From the NCBI GenBank assembly GCA_028456385.1, contig JALNQF010000001.1, positions 1,054,001 through 1,118,000 on the forward strand: a stretch of DNA of 64,000 nucleotides. Direction: 5' to 3'. A model generated the notes under the pieces. It saw only the letters and a list, made by a program, of their open reading frames with translations, did no database searches and had not been told where the DNA came from. The stretch is from Ophiosphaerella korrae (lineage: Eukaryota; Ascomycota; Dothideomycetes; Pleosporales; Phaeosphaeriaceae). The translations under genes and the position numbers were made by a program. Positions 45,008 through 55,384 of the stretch are shown here, piece after piece; positions within the stretch are counted from its first letter, which is position 1, and the number at the start of each line of letters is the position of its first letter.

Positions 45008-47410
45008 TCAGCCAGGACCAGGAGGCGGTGGGGGCCCTGGAGGCGGATGCATGTGCGAGTGAATGTTAGGCAAGGCTTCGTTTCCTATCAAGTTCCCCAG
45101 ATCGCCCCAATTCCAATCATTGATGTTATGAATCGTAAAGTCCATAAAGTTCATTTGTGTGTTTCGGTCGAACCGCGTGTGTGTGTACGCGCCGCTGGTG
45201 TGATTTTGGTCCGGATAGAAGTGGCCCGGGACGTTGTCGGCAAACAGGTATGCGCCACTGTTGGTGGTCGGTTGGTTGTACTGGAAGGGAGCCATGTCTT
45301 GTTGGTGGGTTGGTGGGTGAGGATGTGGTGGTTCACTACTGGCGGTGTTTTCGAGCTTGTGTTCTATGGTGGGCATTTTGGGTGTGCTTAGGGAGTCTGC
45401 CATGGAATGCAACTCTGGAATGATGGAGGCAAACTTTTCTATAGTGCCGGGCATGTAAGGGTTTTGCTTGTGGCGCAGGGCCAAATCTGCCAGTTGTGAG
45501 AGGAGTATTCGCGACTCAGACATGTCAGAGGCTCCGGTCTTGTTCAGGCAGACCAGATCTAGCACCAGAGCGGAGGCTGCAGACAAGGTATACCAGACAT
45601 CCCACCAAGTGATGGAGTCAAACTTGGCAAGGGAGTCGAGCCGTAGCAAGATGCGGCCCAGGACCCGGCCAGACTCGGAACAAGAGTCCGCCATGGCCGT
45701 CAGGGCGACGTTGGGAGAGTCCCTGCCATCTTTGGAGAGGATGGAGGCACGTGCGAGCAGGGCGGCCCGACACAGCACGATGACGGTGTAGTGATACATG
45801 CCGTGCAGCAGCAGTAGCGGGCGCTGGAAGGCTGGCGGTGCCGTGGCGAGGGCCTCCATGCGCAGATGCTGGGGCAGCGTGTCCTGCCAGCGCTCCATGT
45901 CACGCAAGACGCCTGCGGCAGGCGACAGCGGGCCGACGTAGGACTCCTCGCTGGACTTTGCGCGGATGGTCTTGGGGGCACGACACGCAGAGGCCAGATG
46001 CACGACCAGGCGATTGAAAGACCTACAGTAGTCGGGGGGGCAGTAGGCGGCCATGCCGATGATGCGCTCGTTGGGACAGCTGATCCTGGAGCCGGGATGC
46101 TCAATGGCACTGGGGCGGTCGTAGGAGGAGACCTGCATCTGCTCAAAGGCGTACAGGGCCCACCACAGGCGCTTGCGCAGCTCGCGGGCCAGCGGGGTCT
46201 GCGTGGTGCTGGCCCTGTCCTGGTGCAGGCCAATGGCGTGGGCAATGCGCACGGCGGTGCCTGTCAGGTTCCAGCAGGCGTCACGGTGGTTGGTGTTGTG
46301 CAGGTGCATGGCGGCGAGCATCATGGCCTGCACCGCCATGACGCTCGACGTGAAGATGACGACGGGCAGGAGCGACTGCACGCGACGCCACCACAGCCGC
46401 TCCTGCTCGTCGGGGAAGTCGACACGCGCCACGCGCCGGGCCAGCAGCAGCACGCACAGGAAGCCGCACAGCCAGGCCGGGTCGGCCTGGGCGGGGGCGT
46501 GCAGCCAGCCCTCGTAGGCCTCGCGGAAGGAGGCCTCGTGCAGCACGGGGAAGTCGTTGTTGATGTGCTCGAAGAAGGCGCCGACCAGCGCGTCGAAGCT
46601 GGGGCTGGGCGCGATGGCGGCGTCTGGGAGCGAGGTGCGGCAGCCGGCGGGCGCGTTGATATTGCCGTTGTGGCTGTGGCTGTGGCTGTGGTTGTGGTTG
46701 TGGTTGCTGATGATGCTGCTGCTGCTGCTGCTGGTCGTCGTCGTCGCCGTCGTGTGGTGGTCGTGGTCGGCGCTGGGGGTCGACAGCGCGATGCTCATGG
46801 TGTCGTCGACGCCCACGGGCTCCGGGTCGGCCGCGTTCCTGCCAAACAGCACAAACTCGCGCTTGGCTCCGCAGCCCACCAGCGTGCGCAGCTTCAGGTG
46901 GAAGGAAAACGAGCTCGCCGGCCCAATGTACTGCACCTGGCCCTGCTGGTCCGGCAGCAGAGACAGCGCGTCGTCGCCCTCGCGGTCGCTGCTGCTGCTG
47001 CTCTTGCCGTCCCCGTGGCCGCCGCCGCTGCCCCCAGCACCGCCGCTGCCACGCTCGCCCGTGCCAGGCACCGCAATCCCCAGCGACAGGGCCAGCGCGC
47101 GCATCTCGTCCATGTTGGCCACGTCCGTCTCGGGCCGCAGGCCCTTGACCAGCGCCTCCAGCAGCGCCAGCCGGTTGCCCAGGCCCTCGACGCTACCGTA
47201 GAGTCGTTTCTTGCGCGGCTGCGTCGTCAGGCACTCGATGTTGTGCACCGCGCAGTACCGGCACGCCTCCTGTCCTGGCTCTTTGCGGCATTTCTGCTTG
47301 CGCGACTTGCACTTGTCGCAGCTCGTCTCTGTCCGTTTTCGCTTGTCCAGCGGCACCCGGCGTGACGTGCTGGAGCTGGCCGTCGTCGCCGTCGTCGTCG
47401 CGGGGGGCAT
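45008..47410 (-). CDS. Zn2Cys6 fungal-type transcription factor
   Basis: An uninterrupted frame of 800 residues. After a Thr/Ser-rich lead comes a basic stretch (RRVPLDKRKRTET) and the binuclear zinc cluster CDKCKSRKQKCRKE...CRYC...C (six Cys in CX2CX6C...CX2CX6C-type spacing). A short linker and a dimerisation-like heptad segment (LGNRLALLEALVKGL) follow. The middle holds the fungal-specific regulatory domain (FDALVGAFFEHINNDFPVLHEASFREAYEGW, AHAIGLHQDRA, RKRLWWALYAFEQM, YDRPSAIEHPG). Low-complexity Gly and His/Asn/Ser repeats separate the parts; the C-terminus is Pro/Gly-rich (PPPGPPPPPGPG). It is the obvious candidate regulator of the flanking catabolic-type genes. Confidence 0.93.
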   Translation of the reverse strand: MPPATTTATTASSSTSRRVPLDKRKRTETSCDKCKSRKQKCRKEPGQEACRYCAVHNIECLTTQPRKKRLYGSVEGLGNRLALLEALVKGLRPETDVANMDEMRALALSLGIAVPGTGERGSGGAGGSGGGHGDGKSSSSSDREGDDALSLLPDQQGQVQYIGPASSFSFHLKLRTLVGCGAKREFVLFGRNAADPEPVGVDDTMSIALSTPSADHDHHTTATTTTSSSSSSIISNHNHNHSHSHSHNGNINAPAGCRTSLPDAAIAPSPSFDALVGAFFEHINNDFPVLHEASFREAYEGWLHAPAQADPAWLCGFLCVLLLARRVARVDFPDEQERLWWRRVQSLLPVVIFTSSVMAVQAMMLAAMHLHNTNHRDACWNLTGTAVRIAHAIGLHQDRASTTQTPLARELRKRLWWALYAFEQMQVSSYDRPSAIEHPGSRISCPNERIIGMAAYCPPDYCRSFNRLVVHLASACRAPKTIRAKSSEESYVGPLSPAAGVLRDMERWQDTLPQHLRMEALATAPPAFQRPLLLLHGMYHYTVIVLCRAALLARASILSKDGRDSPNVALTAMADSCSESGRVLGRILLRLDSLAKFDSITWWDVWYTLSAASALVLDLVCLNKTGASDMSESRILLSQLADLALRHKQNPYMPGTIEKFASIIPELHSMADSLSTPKMPTIEHKLENTASSEPPHPHPPTHQQDMAPFQYNQPTTNSGAYLFADNVPGHFYPDQNHTSGAYTHTRFDRNTQMNFMDFTIHNINDWNWGDLGNLIGNEALPNIHSHMHPPPGPPPPPGPG

Positions 47411-47733
47411 CGTGTTGCGTGTTTACCGACCCTTCCGCCAGCTGGGGAGCATGGCGGCCAGCAATCCAAGTGTCCGAAAATCAAAAGTGCAAGCCACCGG
47501 CTGCAGCTGCAAAATAAAGTCTGGTGCCATGGACCACCAGACGACACTACCGAATACCGACCCCCAGGCCCTCGAGACGGGTCGCCTTCGGGTCTAGCTC
47601 CGTCGTCTCCTGCCTGCTGGTCCTCGACAGGCCTGTTCCGGGTGGGGGCACCGCCATCGCATCCATCGCCCTTTCGCTCGCGTGGAGCTTTTCTCTCTGC
47701 TTCCTCTGCTTCCTCTGCTTGATCTCATGTAAT
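47411..47733. other. Regulator promoter region
   Basis: 5' flank of the Zn2Cys6 gene and 3' flank of the isomerase-family gene, both on minus. TGCAGCTGCA palindrome near 47500. No gene seen. Confidence 0.4.
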
Positions 47734-48547
47734 CTAATATTGCTCGAGCAAACACCCAAACCCCTTGATCTTGTCCTCGATCCCACGGCTCCTGCATGCC
47801 CACCACACTGTCGCCGTGTTGATCGCTATCACCGGCTTCCCAAGCTCCCGCTCCACCTCGGCCGCTGCCTTGGCACAGCACAAGTTGGTCCCGGCTTGCA
47901 CCAAAGCTTCCACGTCTGGCCCATCCACTCTCCAGAAGGCGTCCTTGAGCTCTTCGGCTCCCACATCGGCGATTGCCTTGGCTGTTGGGCACTTCAGTCC
48001 ATAGATGGCTGCAACCTCGTAGCCGCATTCACTCATGTACCCCTTGACTTGCTCGTCGCCGTTGCTCTGGTAAGGCGTCACAATTCCAATGCGCTTCGCT
48101 CCCACCTTCCCCAGCGCCGCATGGACCGCTTGCGCCCCCGTTGTAATGCCGAGCCCGCCTGAGAGGTCTCTCATCAGCGCCTCGAACTCGGCTGCCCCAG
48201 CCTTGCCCCCCCCCCCCCCCAAAACGTCTCCGATGACATGCCCATAACTACATAGTGCCACCGTCAGTGAAGCATTGCTATACACGGCCTGGGGTTGCCT
48301 TGCCCATGGAGTCTGGCTGTGCTGTCATAACATTTGCAACCGCATTGCCAATCTCTTTCCGCATATTGATTAAGAACTGATCAAATTTCTCCTCGCTGTC
48401 AAACTTCGAGTCCTCGATGAAGATACGCCCAATGCACCACGACATGCCAGGCACGCGCATCTGGTTGTATTCTGCCTCTACCGCTACATTGGTCGAAGGC
48501 ACAATGACTGCAAAACATCCGCGTGGTGCAAAGTGGTAGTTGGCCAT
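47734..48547 (-). CDS. Maleate isomerase/arylmalonate decarboxylase-like enzyme (Asp/Glu racemase superfamily), frame uncertain
   Basis: Exon 1 (48547-48304) starts MANYHFAPRGCFAVIVPSTN and contains VAVEAEYNQM. Exon 2 (48247-47734) carries MGMSSETFWGG, LGITTGAQAV, AKRIGIVTPYQ, YGLKCPTAKAIA, ALVQAGTNL and KPVIAINTATVWW, all typical of maleate cis-trans isomerases and arylmalonate decarboxylases. The intron (48303-48248) has a GC donor (GG|GCAAGG) and GTAG acceptor; only this splice restores the conserved MGMSSETFWG. That frame meets a run of 15 G (C15 on plus, 48206-48220) and leaves the downstream frame shifted by one; 16 or 13 G would be in frame. The gene is thus either disrupted, variable in tract length, or mis-sequenced. 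Members act on C4-dicarboxylates or related acids. Confidence 0.75.
48206..48220 (-). repeat. G15 homopolymer inside a coding exon
   Basis: Fifteen C on plus (G on minus) just after the conserved ETFWG motif of the isomerase-family gene. Its length decides whether the rest of the protein is in frame. Confidence 0.85.
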
Positions 48548-50050
48548 CTAACGCCGTCAACCAGTAAATCTTTCTACCCTTGGCTGCCAAACTTACGGTC
48601 CTCGCTCGCTTTCTCCAAGGTCAGAGGTGACGATTGATTAAAAACATTCTCATTACCTCCTGCCTTATTGCCAACTGCTTATCAATTTCTTGTATCATCG
48701 CAGCATAGCTACCCAATGGTCCTATCTTCGCCGCCCCTGTCGGATAAAAGTGCCGCTGTATCGGAAGCTTGCTACCGCTGTTTCACCTCCCCTCCCCTCC
48801 AACTCGGTTACCACGCATTTGCGCATTGGATATACTGTGTAATACAGGGATCACTCAAATAATAGTCTAATTCACGCACATAATATTTCCTTTGATGAGG
48901 GGTTGTGTCCGAAATCGTTCAGAAAGAGGCGGGTAACGCATGCCAATGCCAAAATGACGACTTTGTCGGAGCCGTGAATACAAGATTGGGCCATCCATGG
49001 CTAGCGACATATCAAATGGGCTGATGCTAGAGAGGTCGCTCCGAAAACATGCAAAAGATTTGACATATACGCACGACGCTAATGAAGCCGAATTGTACGT
49101 CTGCTTATGTTCCTTGGGCTGCATGGTTGAATACCGCGCTCGATCAATCAAAAGTCAAGTATGACAGCTACACTAGAAAGGTATCAGTTTAGAGTACGCG
49201 GGCTACAGGCTGAAACATAAAGCTACTCATGCATCCTAGTATGCCGAGTAGCGTTTCACATAATACGGCTGCTGTAGGAGACTAGCACTTTCAGCGCATC
49301 TTGACTGTGCAGCCAAGATACCGATGACATATCCTTGTTCAGATCCTACACAAAGCCGAAAGGACAATAAAATGACCCAAAATAGGGCTGCAGTGAACAA
49401 GTATTGAAAAAACCTTCAGTGGTCATGGGAGAAATACTGCGAGCGAACTAACTGAAGCTCAGAACGCGAGTTCGCAACAACGTGCAGGCATCAACCTTGA
49501 AATCACCATCGAACTACTGCACAGATCGAAGCATCTTGGCACGGCTCGTCTCGTCATGTGCTCACCCGCACTATCCACCAAACTAAACGGTTATGTTCCT
49601 TCTTCGATGGCAGCATGTGACGTGGTCTAATCAGCGTCTCGCGCTCTCCTTCCCGTAAAGACGGCTGCAAGTCCGGAATTTCTCCACCGCAACATGTGAA
49701 GCCGAGCTCACCTAATTAGTTTTTCCTCGTAACATGTTGCCGCCGACGTAATGTCTTGGCCAGGGTTCAGGAATCTGGTTCGAAATCCTCTCATTCATAC
49801 CATCCACCTCCAGACCACCTGATTGGTCGGCGTAACTGACTTCTCTGCATGCGGCATAAGCATTGCAATCGGCAGCATGCATTCAGTACGGTAAGGACGG
49901 TATAGAAAGGGGTCCACCATAGCATGTACTAAGCAATCACGGCGGATGCAGGCACCCGACTCAGGATCACGACCTGTGATAGGACCATACGCTCCGGTTG
50001 TTCCACCAAACCTGCCACGACGCTCCCCACGCACAACAATGTTCCGCCAT

Positions 50051-50073
50051 CGCAGCCCAAATTTGGGGCTGCG
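50051..50073. promoter_or_regulatory. Near-perfect palindrome upstream of the monooxygenase
   Basis: Arms CGCAGCCC and GGGCTGCG flank AAATTTG, with one unpaired G. About 360 bp before the monooxygenase start. A dimeric regulator could bind it; the sequence does not say which. Confidence 0.35.
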
Positions 50074-50373
50074 GATACAGGTAGCGAGCTCAACGTTTCT
50101 TTGTGCAGGAGTCTAGTAAGTAATGAAACTCTGGACCACTCGCCCTAAACACCGCAAATGGCCGCGAGGGTGAAGGGCGGCGTCATCCGACTTCTCAACC
50201 CTGTGCAACACCTGGTATGTGGAGCGCTGATCGTTTTCATACGCTGGCGATGAATATAATTTTTGTCTGACTATAGGGCGGGCATTGTTCTGTCATGGAC
50301 TACATTTGAGCCCAATGCCCACATGAACTCACTGATGATTTCGACCTAAGCATCCATCCCCCTTGCTCCAAGA

Positions 50374-50396
50374 TTTTTTTTTTTTTTTTTTTTTTT
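50374..50396 (+). promoter_or_regulatory. T23 tract before monooxygenase start
   Basis: Poly(dT) tract ending 34 bases before the chosen ATG. Poly(dA:dT) stretches exclude nucleosomes and are common promoter elements; a similar T19 precedes the NCS1 permease. Confidence 0.4.
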
Positions 50397-50430
50397 CATT
50401 CCTTGATATCCCTATGGAGAATAGGTGAAT

Positions 50431-51801
50431 ATGAGTGCGCAAGAGTTCAACATCGCTATCGTTGGCGCTGGCATCGGCGGACTTGCTCTTGCAATTGGCC
50501 TCAATCACCTCAATGTCCCCTTCACTCTCTATGAGGCCGCCCCGGCCTTCTCAGCAGTTGGTGCGGGTGTCGGCCTTGGGCCCAATGCTCTTAGTGCTAT
50601 GGACATGATTGATAGTCGTTTCCAAGACATGTACATGAAGATCGCCACGGGCAACCTGCGGCCGGAGAAACGACATGTCATGATGGAGGCCATGCGCATG
50701 GAGGAGGGTCTTGGAGAAGGAGAAGACTGGTGGGGACGTGGCGATTGGGGAGCCGACTACTTTGAGCGCACAGGTGCACACAGGAAAGATCTGCTCGAAA
50801 TTATGACAAGCTTTATCAGAAGAGATGCAGTACAGTTTAATAAGAGGGTTGATAGCATGAAGCAGTGCAATGGCTACGTTCAATTGAGCTTTGACAATGG
50901 CGAAATTGTCCAACACGCCGCAGTCATTGGCAGCGATGGTGTCAAAGGCATCACCAGGCGTATTGTACTTGGCGATCAATACCCAGAATGTGTTGAACCA
51001 CAATACACTAACAAGTACGTCTACCGCGCCATAATACCCATGGGCGAGGCCGAAGCAATATTAGGAGGCCTCGCCACCGACGCAAAAATGTACATGAGCA
51101 AAAACGTCAACTTATCCACCTATCCGATCAGCAACGGCCGCGCAATAAACGTAGTAGCCTTTGTGCGCGACCCCTCACCCTGGAAACACCCAGACACATC
51201 CTACAACGTCACCCGCGAACAAATGCTAAACGACTTCCTCACCACCAACTCAGACTCCCGCCTCCTCAAGCTCCTCGACTGGGCCAAGCCCACCCGCTGG
51301 GGCGTTTTTGACCACCCCAACACCCCAACCTATTACCGCTCCCTCATATGTATGCTTGGCGACGTCGCCCATGCCAGCGGGCCCCACCAAGGCGCGGGCG
51401 CCGGCCAATGTCTCGAAGACGCCCTCGTCCTCTCCCGCGTCCTCGCCTCCTGTCTCCACCGCACCACATCCTCCCCCCATCTTCGTACCGCCCTGCTCGA
51501 ATCTGCCTTCCGCGCTTACGACGAGGTGCGCCGCCCCCGCGCCCAGAAACAAGTCCACACGTCCCATGCCTGCGGCGAAGTATACAATCTGCGTGACCCT
51601 GTTGCTGGCGACTCGATTATGCGAGCCGTGGAGAATTTGAATGCGCGTTTTGCGTGGCTGTGGACACACGACCTCGCGGCTGATGTGAGGAGTGTGGAGT
51701 GCCGGTTTGAGGAGTTGGTTCGGGGGATTGGCGAGCCCCGGGGTGGTGGTGGTGGTGGTGGTGATGGGGAGGAGATTGTGGGTGCGAGTGCGAGGTTATA
51801 G
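50431..51801 (+). CDS. FAD-dependent aromatic-ring monooxygenase (salicylate hydroxylase-like)
   Basis: An intron-free frame of 456 residues from MSAQEFNI; a Met two codons upstream (50425) is also possible. FAD-binding GxGxxG (IVGAGIGGLALAIGL) is near the start, followed by the class A monooxygenase DG motif region (GSDGVKGITRR) and the second FAD motif GDVAHASGPHQGAGAGQCLEDA. Such enzymes hydroxylate, often with decarboxylation, small aromatic or pyridine carboxylates using NAD(P)H and O2. The C-terminus has a Gly8 run (GGT repeats) that is non-conserved. Its nearness to a permease, an ALDH, a maleate-isomerase-family enzyme and a Zn2Cys6 regulator points to ring degradation; the substrate is not known. 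Confidence 0.9.
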   Translation: MSAQEFNIAIVGAGIGGLALAIGLNHLNVPFTLYEAAPAFSAVGAGVGLGPNALSAMDMIDSRFQDMYMKIATGNLRPEKRHVMMEAMRMEEGLGEGEDWWGRGDWGADYFERTGAHRKDLLEIMTSFIRRDAVQFNKRVDSMKQCNGYVQLSFDNGEIVQHAAVIGSDGVKGITRRIVLGDQYPECVEPQYTNKYVYRAIIPMGEAEAILGGLATDAKMYMSKNVNLSTYPISNGRAINVVAFVRDPSPWKHPDTSYNVTREQMLNDFLTTNSDSRLLKLLDWAKPTRWGVFDHPNTPTYYRSLICMLGDVAHASGPHQGAGAGQCLEDALVLSRVLASCLHRTTSSPHLRTALLESAFRAYDEVRRPRAQKQVHTSHACGEVYNLRDPVAGDSIMRAVENLNARFAWLWTHDLAADVRSVECRFEELVRGIGEPRGGGGGGGDGEEIVGASARL

Positions 51802-52858
51802 AGCTTTCTTCTTTTTGATACGTTGTGGGTGTGTTTTTGCGGTTAGGGTAATTTTTGGTTAGGGGTGATTCGATGGATACGGAGACGGTGGGGGGTGAGG
51901 GGGAGATGTGAGTGGTGGGATTGTTTTGGTAAATGAATGGGTTGATAGTGGAAGAGGAGGTATCGTGTTGGGCTGAATGTGCTTGGTTGATTGTGTCACG
52001 GGTATTTCCCACAAGTGGCCCGTTGGGCCACCGATAGGCATCCAGTATATATATTATTCTATGCCCAGTATGCCTCTTTGGCACACTGTACCTCTTTTGG
52101 TCACGTTTGGTCGGTGGTATAGAACCCGGCCTCACAGATTGACTGTTTTGTGTTTTTTTTTGGGTGGTTGGGTTTCTGATGGGATTGCACGGTGGCAATG
52201 TTGAAGATGAAGCTTTTCTTAACACTGTAGATTTCATAGAATATGTGATGAAATACTTTCTAAGCCTTAGCATAATAGAAATTATAGTAAGAAACGTGCG
52301 TGATGAGAAGAGGCTCACCTAGGCAGTGTCCGCTATGTGGGCGAACATCGGTTGGAGACAGCGTATGAAATTCGGCTCTTTCTCTCGTGAATAAAATCCC
52401 AAACCAGGGTGTTTGCGTGTCTAACAACCAAAATGGACCATTCATATCATCCCGAAGCATAAAGATATCCTTGTACAGTGACTAGTTCGTTGGTGACGAG
52501 AAAAGTTAATAAATGCCAATAGTAATTGAAATCTCGATTATCGCAACGAGCTAAACAGAACTCCAACAAGCCTGGAACATCATGACCATGTGTTCTCTAA
52601 ACATGATTTTCATGTGGATGCATAGAAAATTTCTGAATGTAATCATCAATGATGCATAGAAACTTGACTAGTCCGTAGATGTGAAATGCAAAGTCTTTTA
52701 ATTCAGGTATTACATCGTGAACGCTCTTCTGCAGCCTCAAGCCACGAGAGCAAAACATGCAAAGACTAGCAATACTAACTAGGGCAAGCAGTCGTCACAA
52801 GCATCCTACTCGCAACCCAAGTTATGCTCTCCACGTGGTCAAAAAAAAATAAAATAAA

Positions 52859-52890
<32 letters not shown>

Positions 52891-53468
52891 AAATAAAAAG
52901 TGAGCAGAGTCCTCTTCAAATGCAACCGTATACAAGAGCACACGGCACCAACCTCAAGTATGCATCCACTATTTCCAAAAACAAAAATAACCCCCATAGC
53001 GCAAGATGTACACCCAATATTACAGAAAACAACGCACAAAGGATTTACTCCGCACGTGCAGCTCGTTAGGCGTCCAGGGTATGCATATCGCCCAGTCCTG
53101 TAGTTGTGGCGCCCGATGGCCTCAGATCTGAGGTCGTGAACCCACACACGGGTGCATCGCGACTGCCGTTGGCGGAAACGCCCAGAGCACGGTCAACGAA
53201 GCTTATTTGGACGTTTGGGAAAACCGCCAATATGGTGCGCAACAGGATCAAATGTGTACATGCATATGTGGGCTAATTGTACGTCACTGAAAGATGGTGG
53301 AATTGAACAGTAATTCAAACATTAAGTCCGCTTCAAGCGATGGTATACAGCATTACACTTATATATATAAGGTGACGTTACTCGACCAGGTCGCACCGAG
53401 AGCGGGCGGCCAGATCTCCCACAAGCTTCCCGAATGGCTCTAAAAACTGCAGGTCTACAACGAGCCGT
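51802..53468. other. Convergent intergenic region
   Basis: About 1.65 kb with no supported gene. A microsatellite of AAATA/AAAATA units lies at about 52842-52900. The rest is unremarkable. Confidence 0.5.
52842..52900. repeat. (AAAATA)n-type microsatellite
   Basis: About ten imperfect AAATA/AAAAATA units, for example AAAATAAAATAAAAATAAAA. Confidence 0.85.
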
Positions 53469-55384
53469 CTAGAAAATGCGGTGCACGAGACGCTTCCACG
53501 CTGGCCAGGTCTTCATCTCTTCGCGTTCAGCGTTGATGAGATCCCAGTCGAGCTCACGGCGGCCAGTGTCAACATCCATTTGTGCGGTACGGAGCCATCC
53601 CTCGCGTTTCCAGAAGTAGCCGGCAAGCCAGAAGACAGCGACAACGAAAATGGCAAGGTAAGCCTGGAAGAAATTCTCGGCAGTACCGACCCTCTTGCCA
53701 ATAGGTGAGATGGCGGTGTAGAACTGAGTACATTAGCATGGATTTGAAAATAATTGTGGGTTAATCGTCTTACCTGGGCGATGAGGACGATAGCGATGAT
53801 GATGATGCCAATCCAAGATCCGACAACACCTCCAGCAGCCTTGAACGGAATCTCATCGAGGGTATGGCCGTGGTAAGCCCAAGCCTTGCGGAAGCGGATA
53901 TGGGCCAAGCAGATGGAGCCCCAAGTGAAAAGTGCAGCTAAACCAGAAAGAGCGACGAACCAGTTGAATACCTCAACGCCAGTGGCAGCCAGGTTCATGT
54001 AAGAAAGAGCACCCCAGAGAAGAATAAAGGCGACAGAGAAGAGAGGGCGACCGGAGCGATCCATGTAGGTGAAAATCTTGGGAGCATAGCCCTGGTCGGC
54101 AAGCGCAGTCAAAGTACGGGATCCACCGTAGACACCGGAGACACCAATAGAGACGACAGAGACAAGAATGACGACATTCATGAAGCTGTCGAATCCGATA
54201 AGGCCAGCGTCCTTTGCAACAATGACGAAGGGAGATGTATCAGAGTTGCTAGCCCCCCCGAGCAGACGTTCGTCATCATAGTCGACCAAGAGACCAACAA
54301 AGAAAAGACCGAGAACGTAGAACCTAGATATGTAATTAGTACACCAAAAACGGCACGTGAAAAGTATGGGCTTACAGTGTGATACGCCAGAAGACCTGTC
54401 GGACAGCTCCAGGAAGCGATTTCAGTGGGTTCTTTGTTTCGGCAGCAGCGAGACCAACCAATTCAGTACCAGAGAAGGAAAAGGCGGCAGTGACGAAGAC
54501 AGAGCAGAAACCCTTGAAGCCATGGTTGAAGGCGCCTGGGTTATACCAGGTACGGGCACCATAGTACTCGCTATATTTGCCGCTGGACGGGCCTCCGCCG
54601 AGCACGCAGACGAGCGCAATGATCATGAAAATGACTGTAGCTGCGAGCTTCAAACAGGACGACCAGAACTCTTCTTCAGCATATCCAAGAGTTCCAAAGA
54701 CGTTAATGAGGATGATGAAGACCCAGAAGATAGTGATGAAGACGGCGAGGTTGACGTCCTTCGCGCCTTCCCAGTATTTTATGGTTAGACCAGCAACAAC
54801 CAATTCGAGCGGCAAGACAATAGCCCATTGAAAGACGTAATTCCAGCCCATAGCGAAACCCCATGATGGATCAATGAAGCGAGTAGAGTAGGTGTAGAAA
54901 CCGCCAGAAACGGGATACATGACAGCGAGTTCACCGAGAGCGTAAACTGAAAGCTTGTTAGAGCCACATACGCAAGCCAAGAGTGCCACAATGCGCCTTA
55001 CCGACGTTAAAGATCATGACTCCCATAAGGGAGAAATCAATAAGAACCGAGGCGGGACCCTATTGCGTGTGAGCGTGTGGATTCTTGACGAAAGGGTGAC
55101 GATTAACTTACACCCTTGTTAAGGGCACCTCCTGAACCGACGAAGAAACCAGCACCAATAGAGCCACCGATGGCAATCATGTGCAAATGGCGCGTCTTCA
55201 TGGACTTGTCGAGGACGATGAGTGGGCCGCCCTTGGGACGGCGCTGGAAGGACTTGAGGTTGAGACCATTGCGGGTCATGAAGTCCTCTTGGTCACGCCA
55301 TTCACCAGCATATTGCTCCTCTGCAGCGGCCTGGTGAGGCACGGCGGCCTTTTCGTCGTGGGGAGCTACCTTTTCGTGGTCCAT
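53469..55384 (-). CDS. Amino-acid permease (APC superfamily, YAT/AAT type)
   Basis: Five exons (55384-55112, 55059-55002, 54946-54376, 54323-53774, 53723-53469), all GT-AG introns of about 50-55 nt, give 568 residues. The N-terminus is a polar cytosolic lead ([11 protein letters not shown]). The consensus for helix 1 is [21 protein letters not shown]. Further blocks are [72 protein letters not shown] and a closing soluble tail with [20 protein letters not shown]. This is the fungal general or specific amino-acid permease family, a plasma-membrane proton symporter with 12 helices. The spliced protein is complete and every motif is intact. Confidence 0.93.

Larger units (their letters stand above)
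48548..50430. other. Divergent intergenic region, isomerase / monooxygenase
   Basis: About 1.9 kb with no supported gene. Holds a near-perfect palindrome at 50051-50073 and T23 at 50374-50396, 34 bases before the monooxygenase start. Confidence 0.5.

Noticed and set aside
45866..47365. Plus-strand frame of 499 codons opposite the Zn2Cys6 gene
   Set aside because: It is the antisense shadow of a GC-rich coding exon, with Ala/Val/Gly/His-biased composition and no domain.
49760..49800. GGTTCGAAATCC resembling a tRNA T-loop
   Set aside because: The flanking bases do not pair as T-stem or acceptor stem and no A-box lies at the right distance.
39541..51801. Assignment of the cluster to nicotinate degradation
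   Set aside because: The hydroxylase and isomerase types would fit, but the molybdenum hydroxylase and ring-opening enzymes are absent here, so the substrate cannot be named.
51617..52318. Minus-strand frame of 233 codons after the monooxygenase
   Set aside because: Half of it is antisense to the monooxygenase 3' end; the rest is Pro/Ser/Thr/His low complexity.
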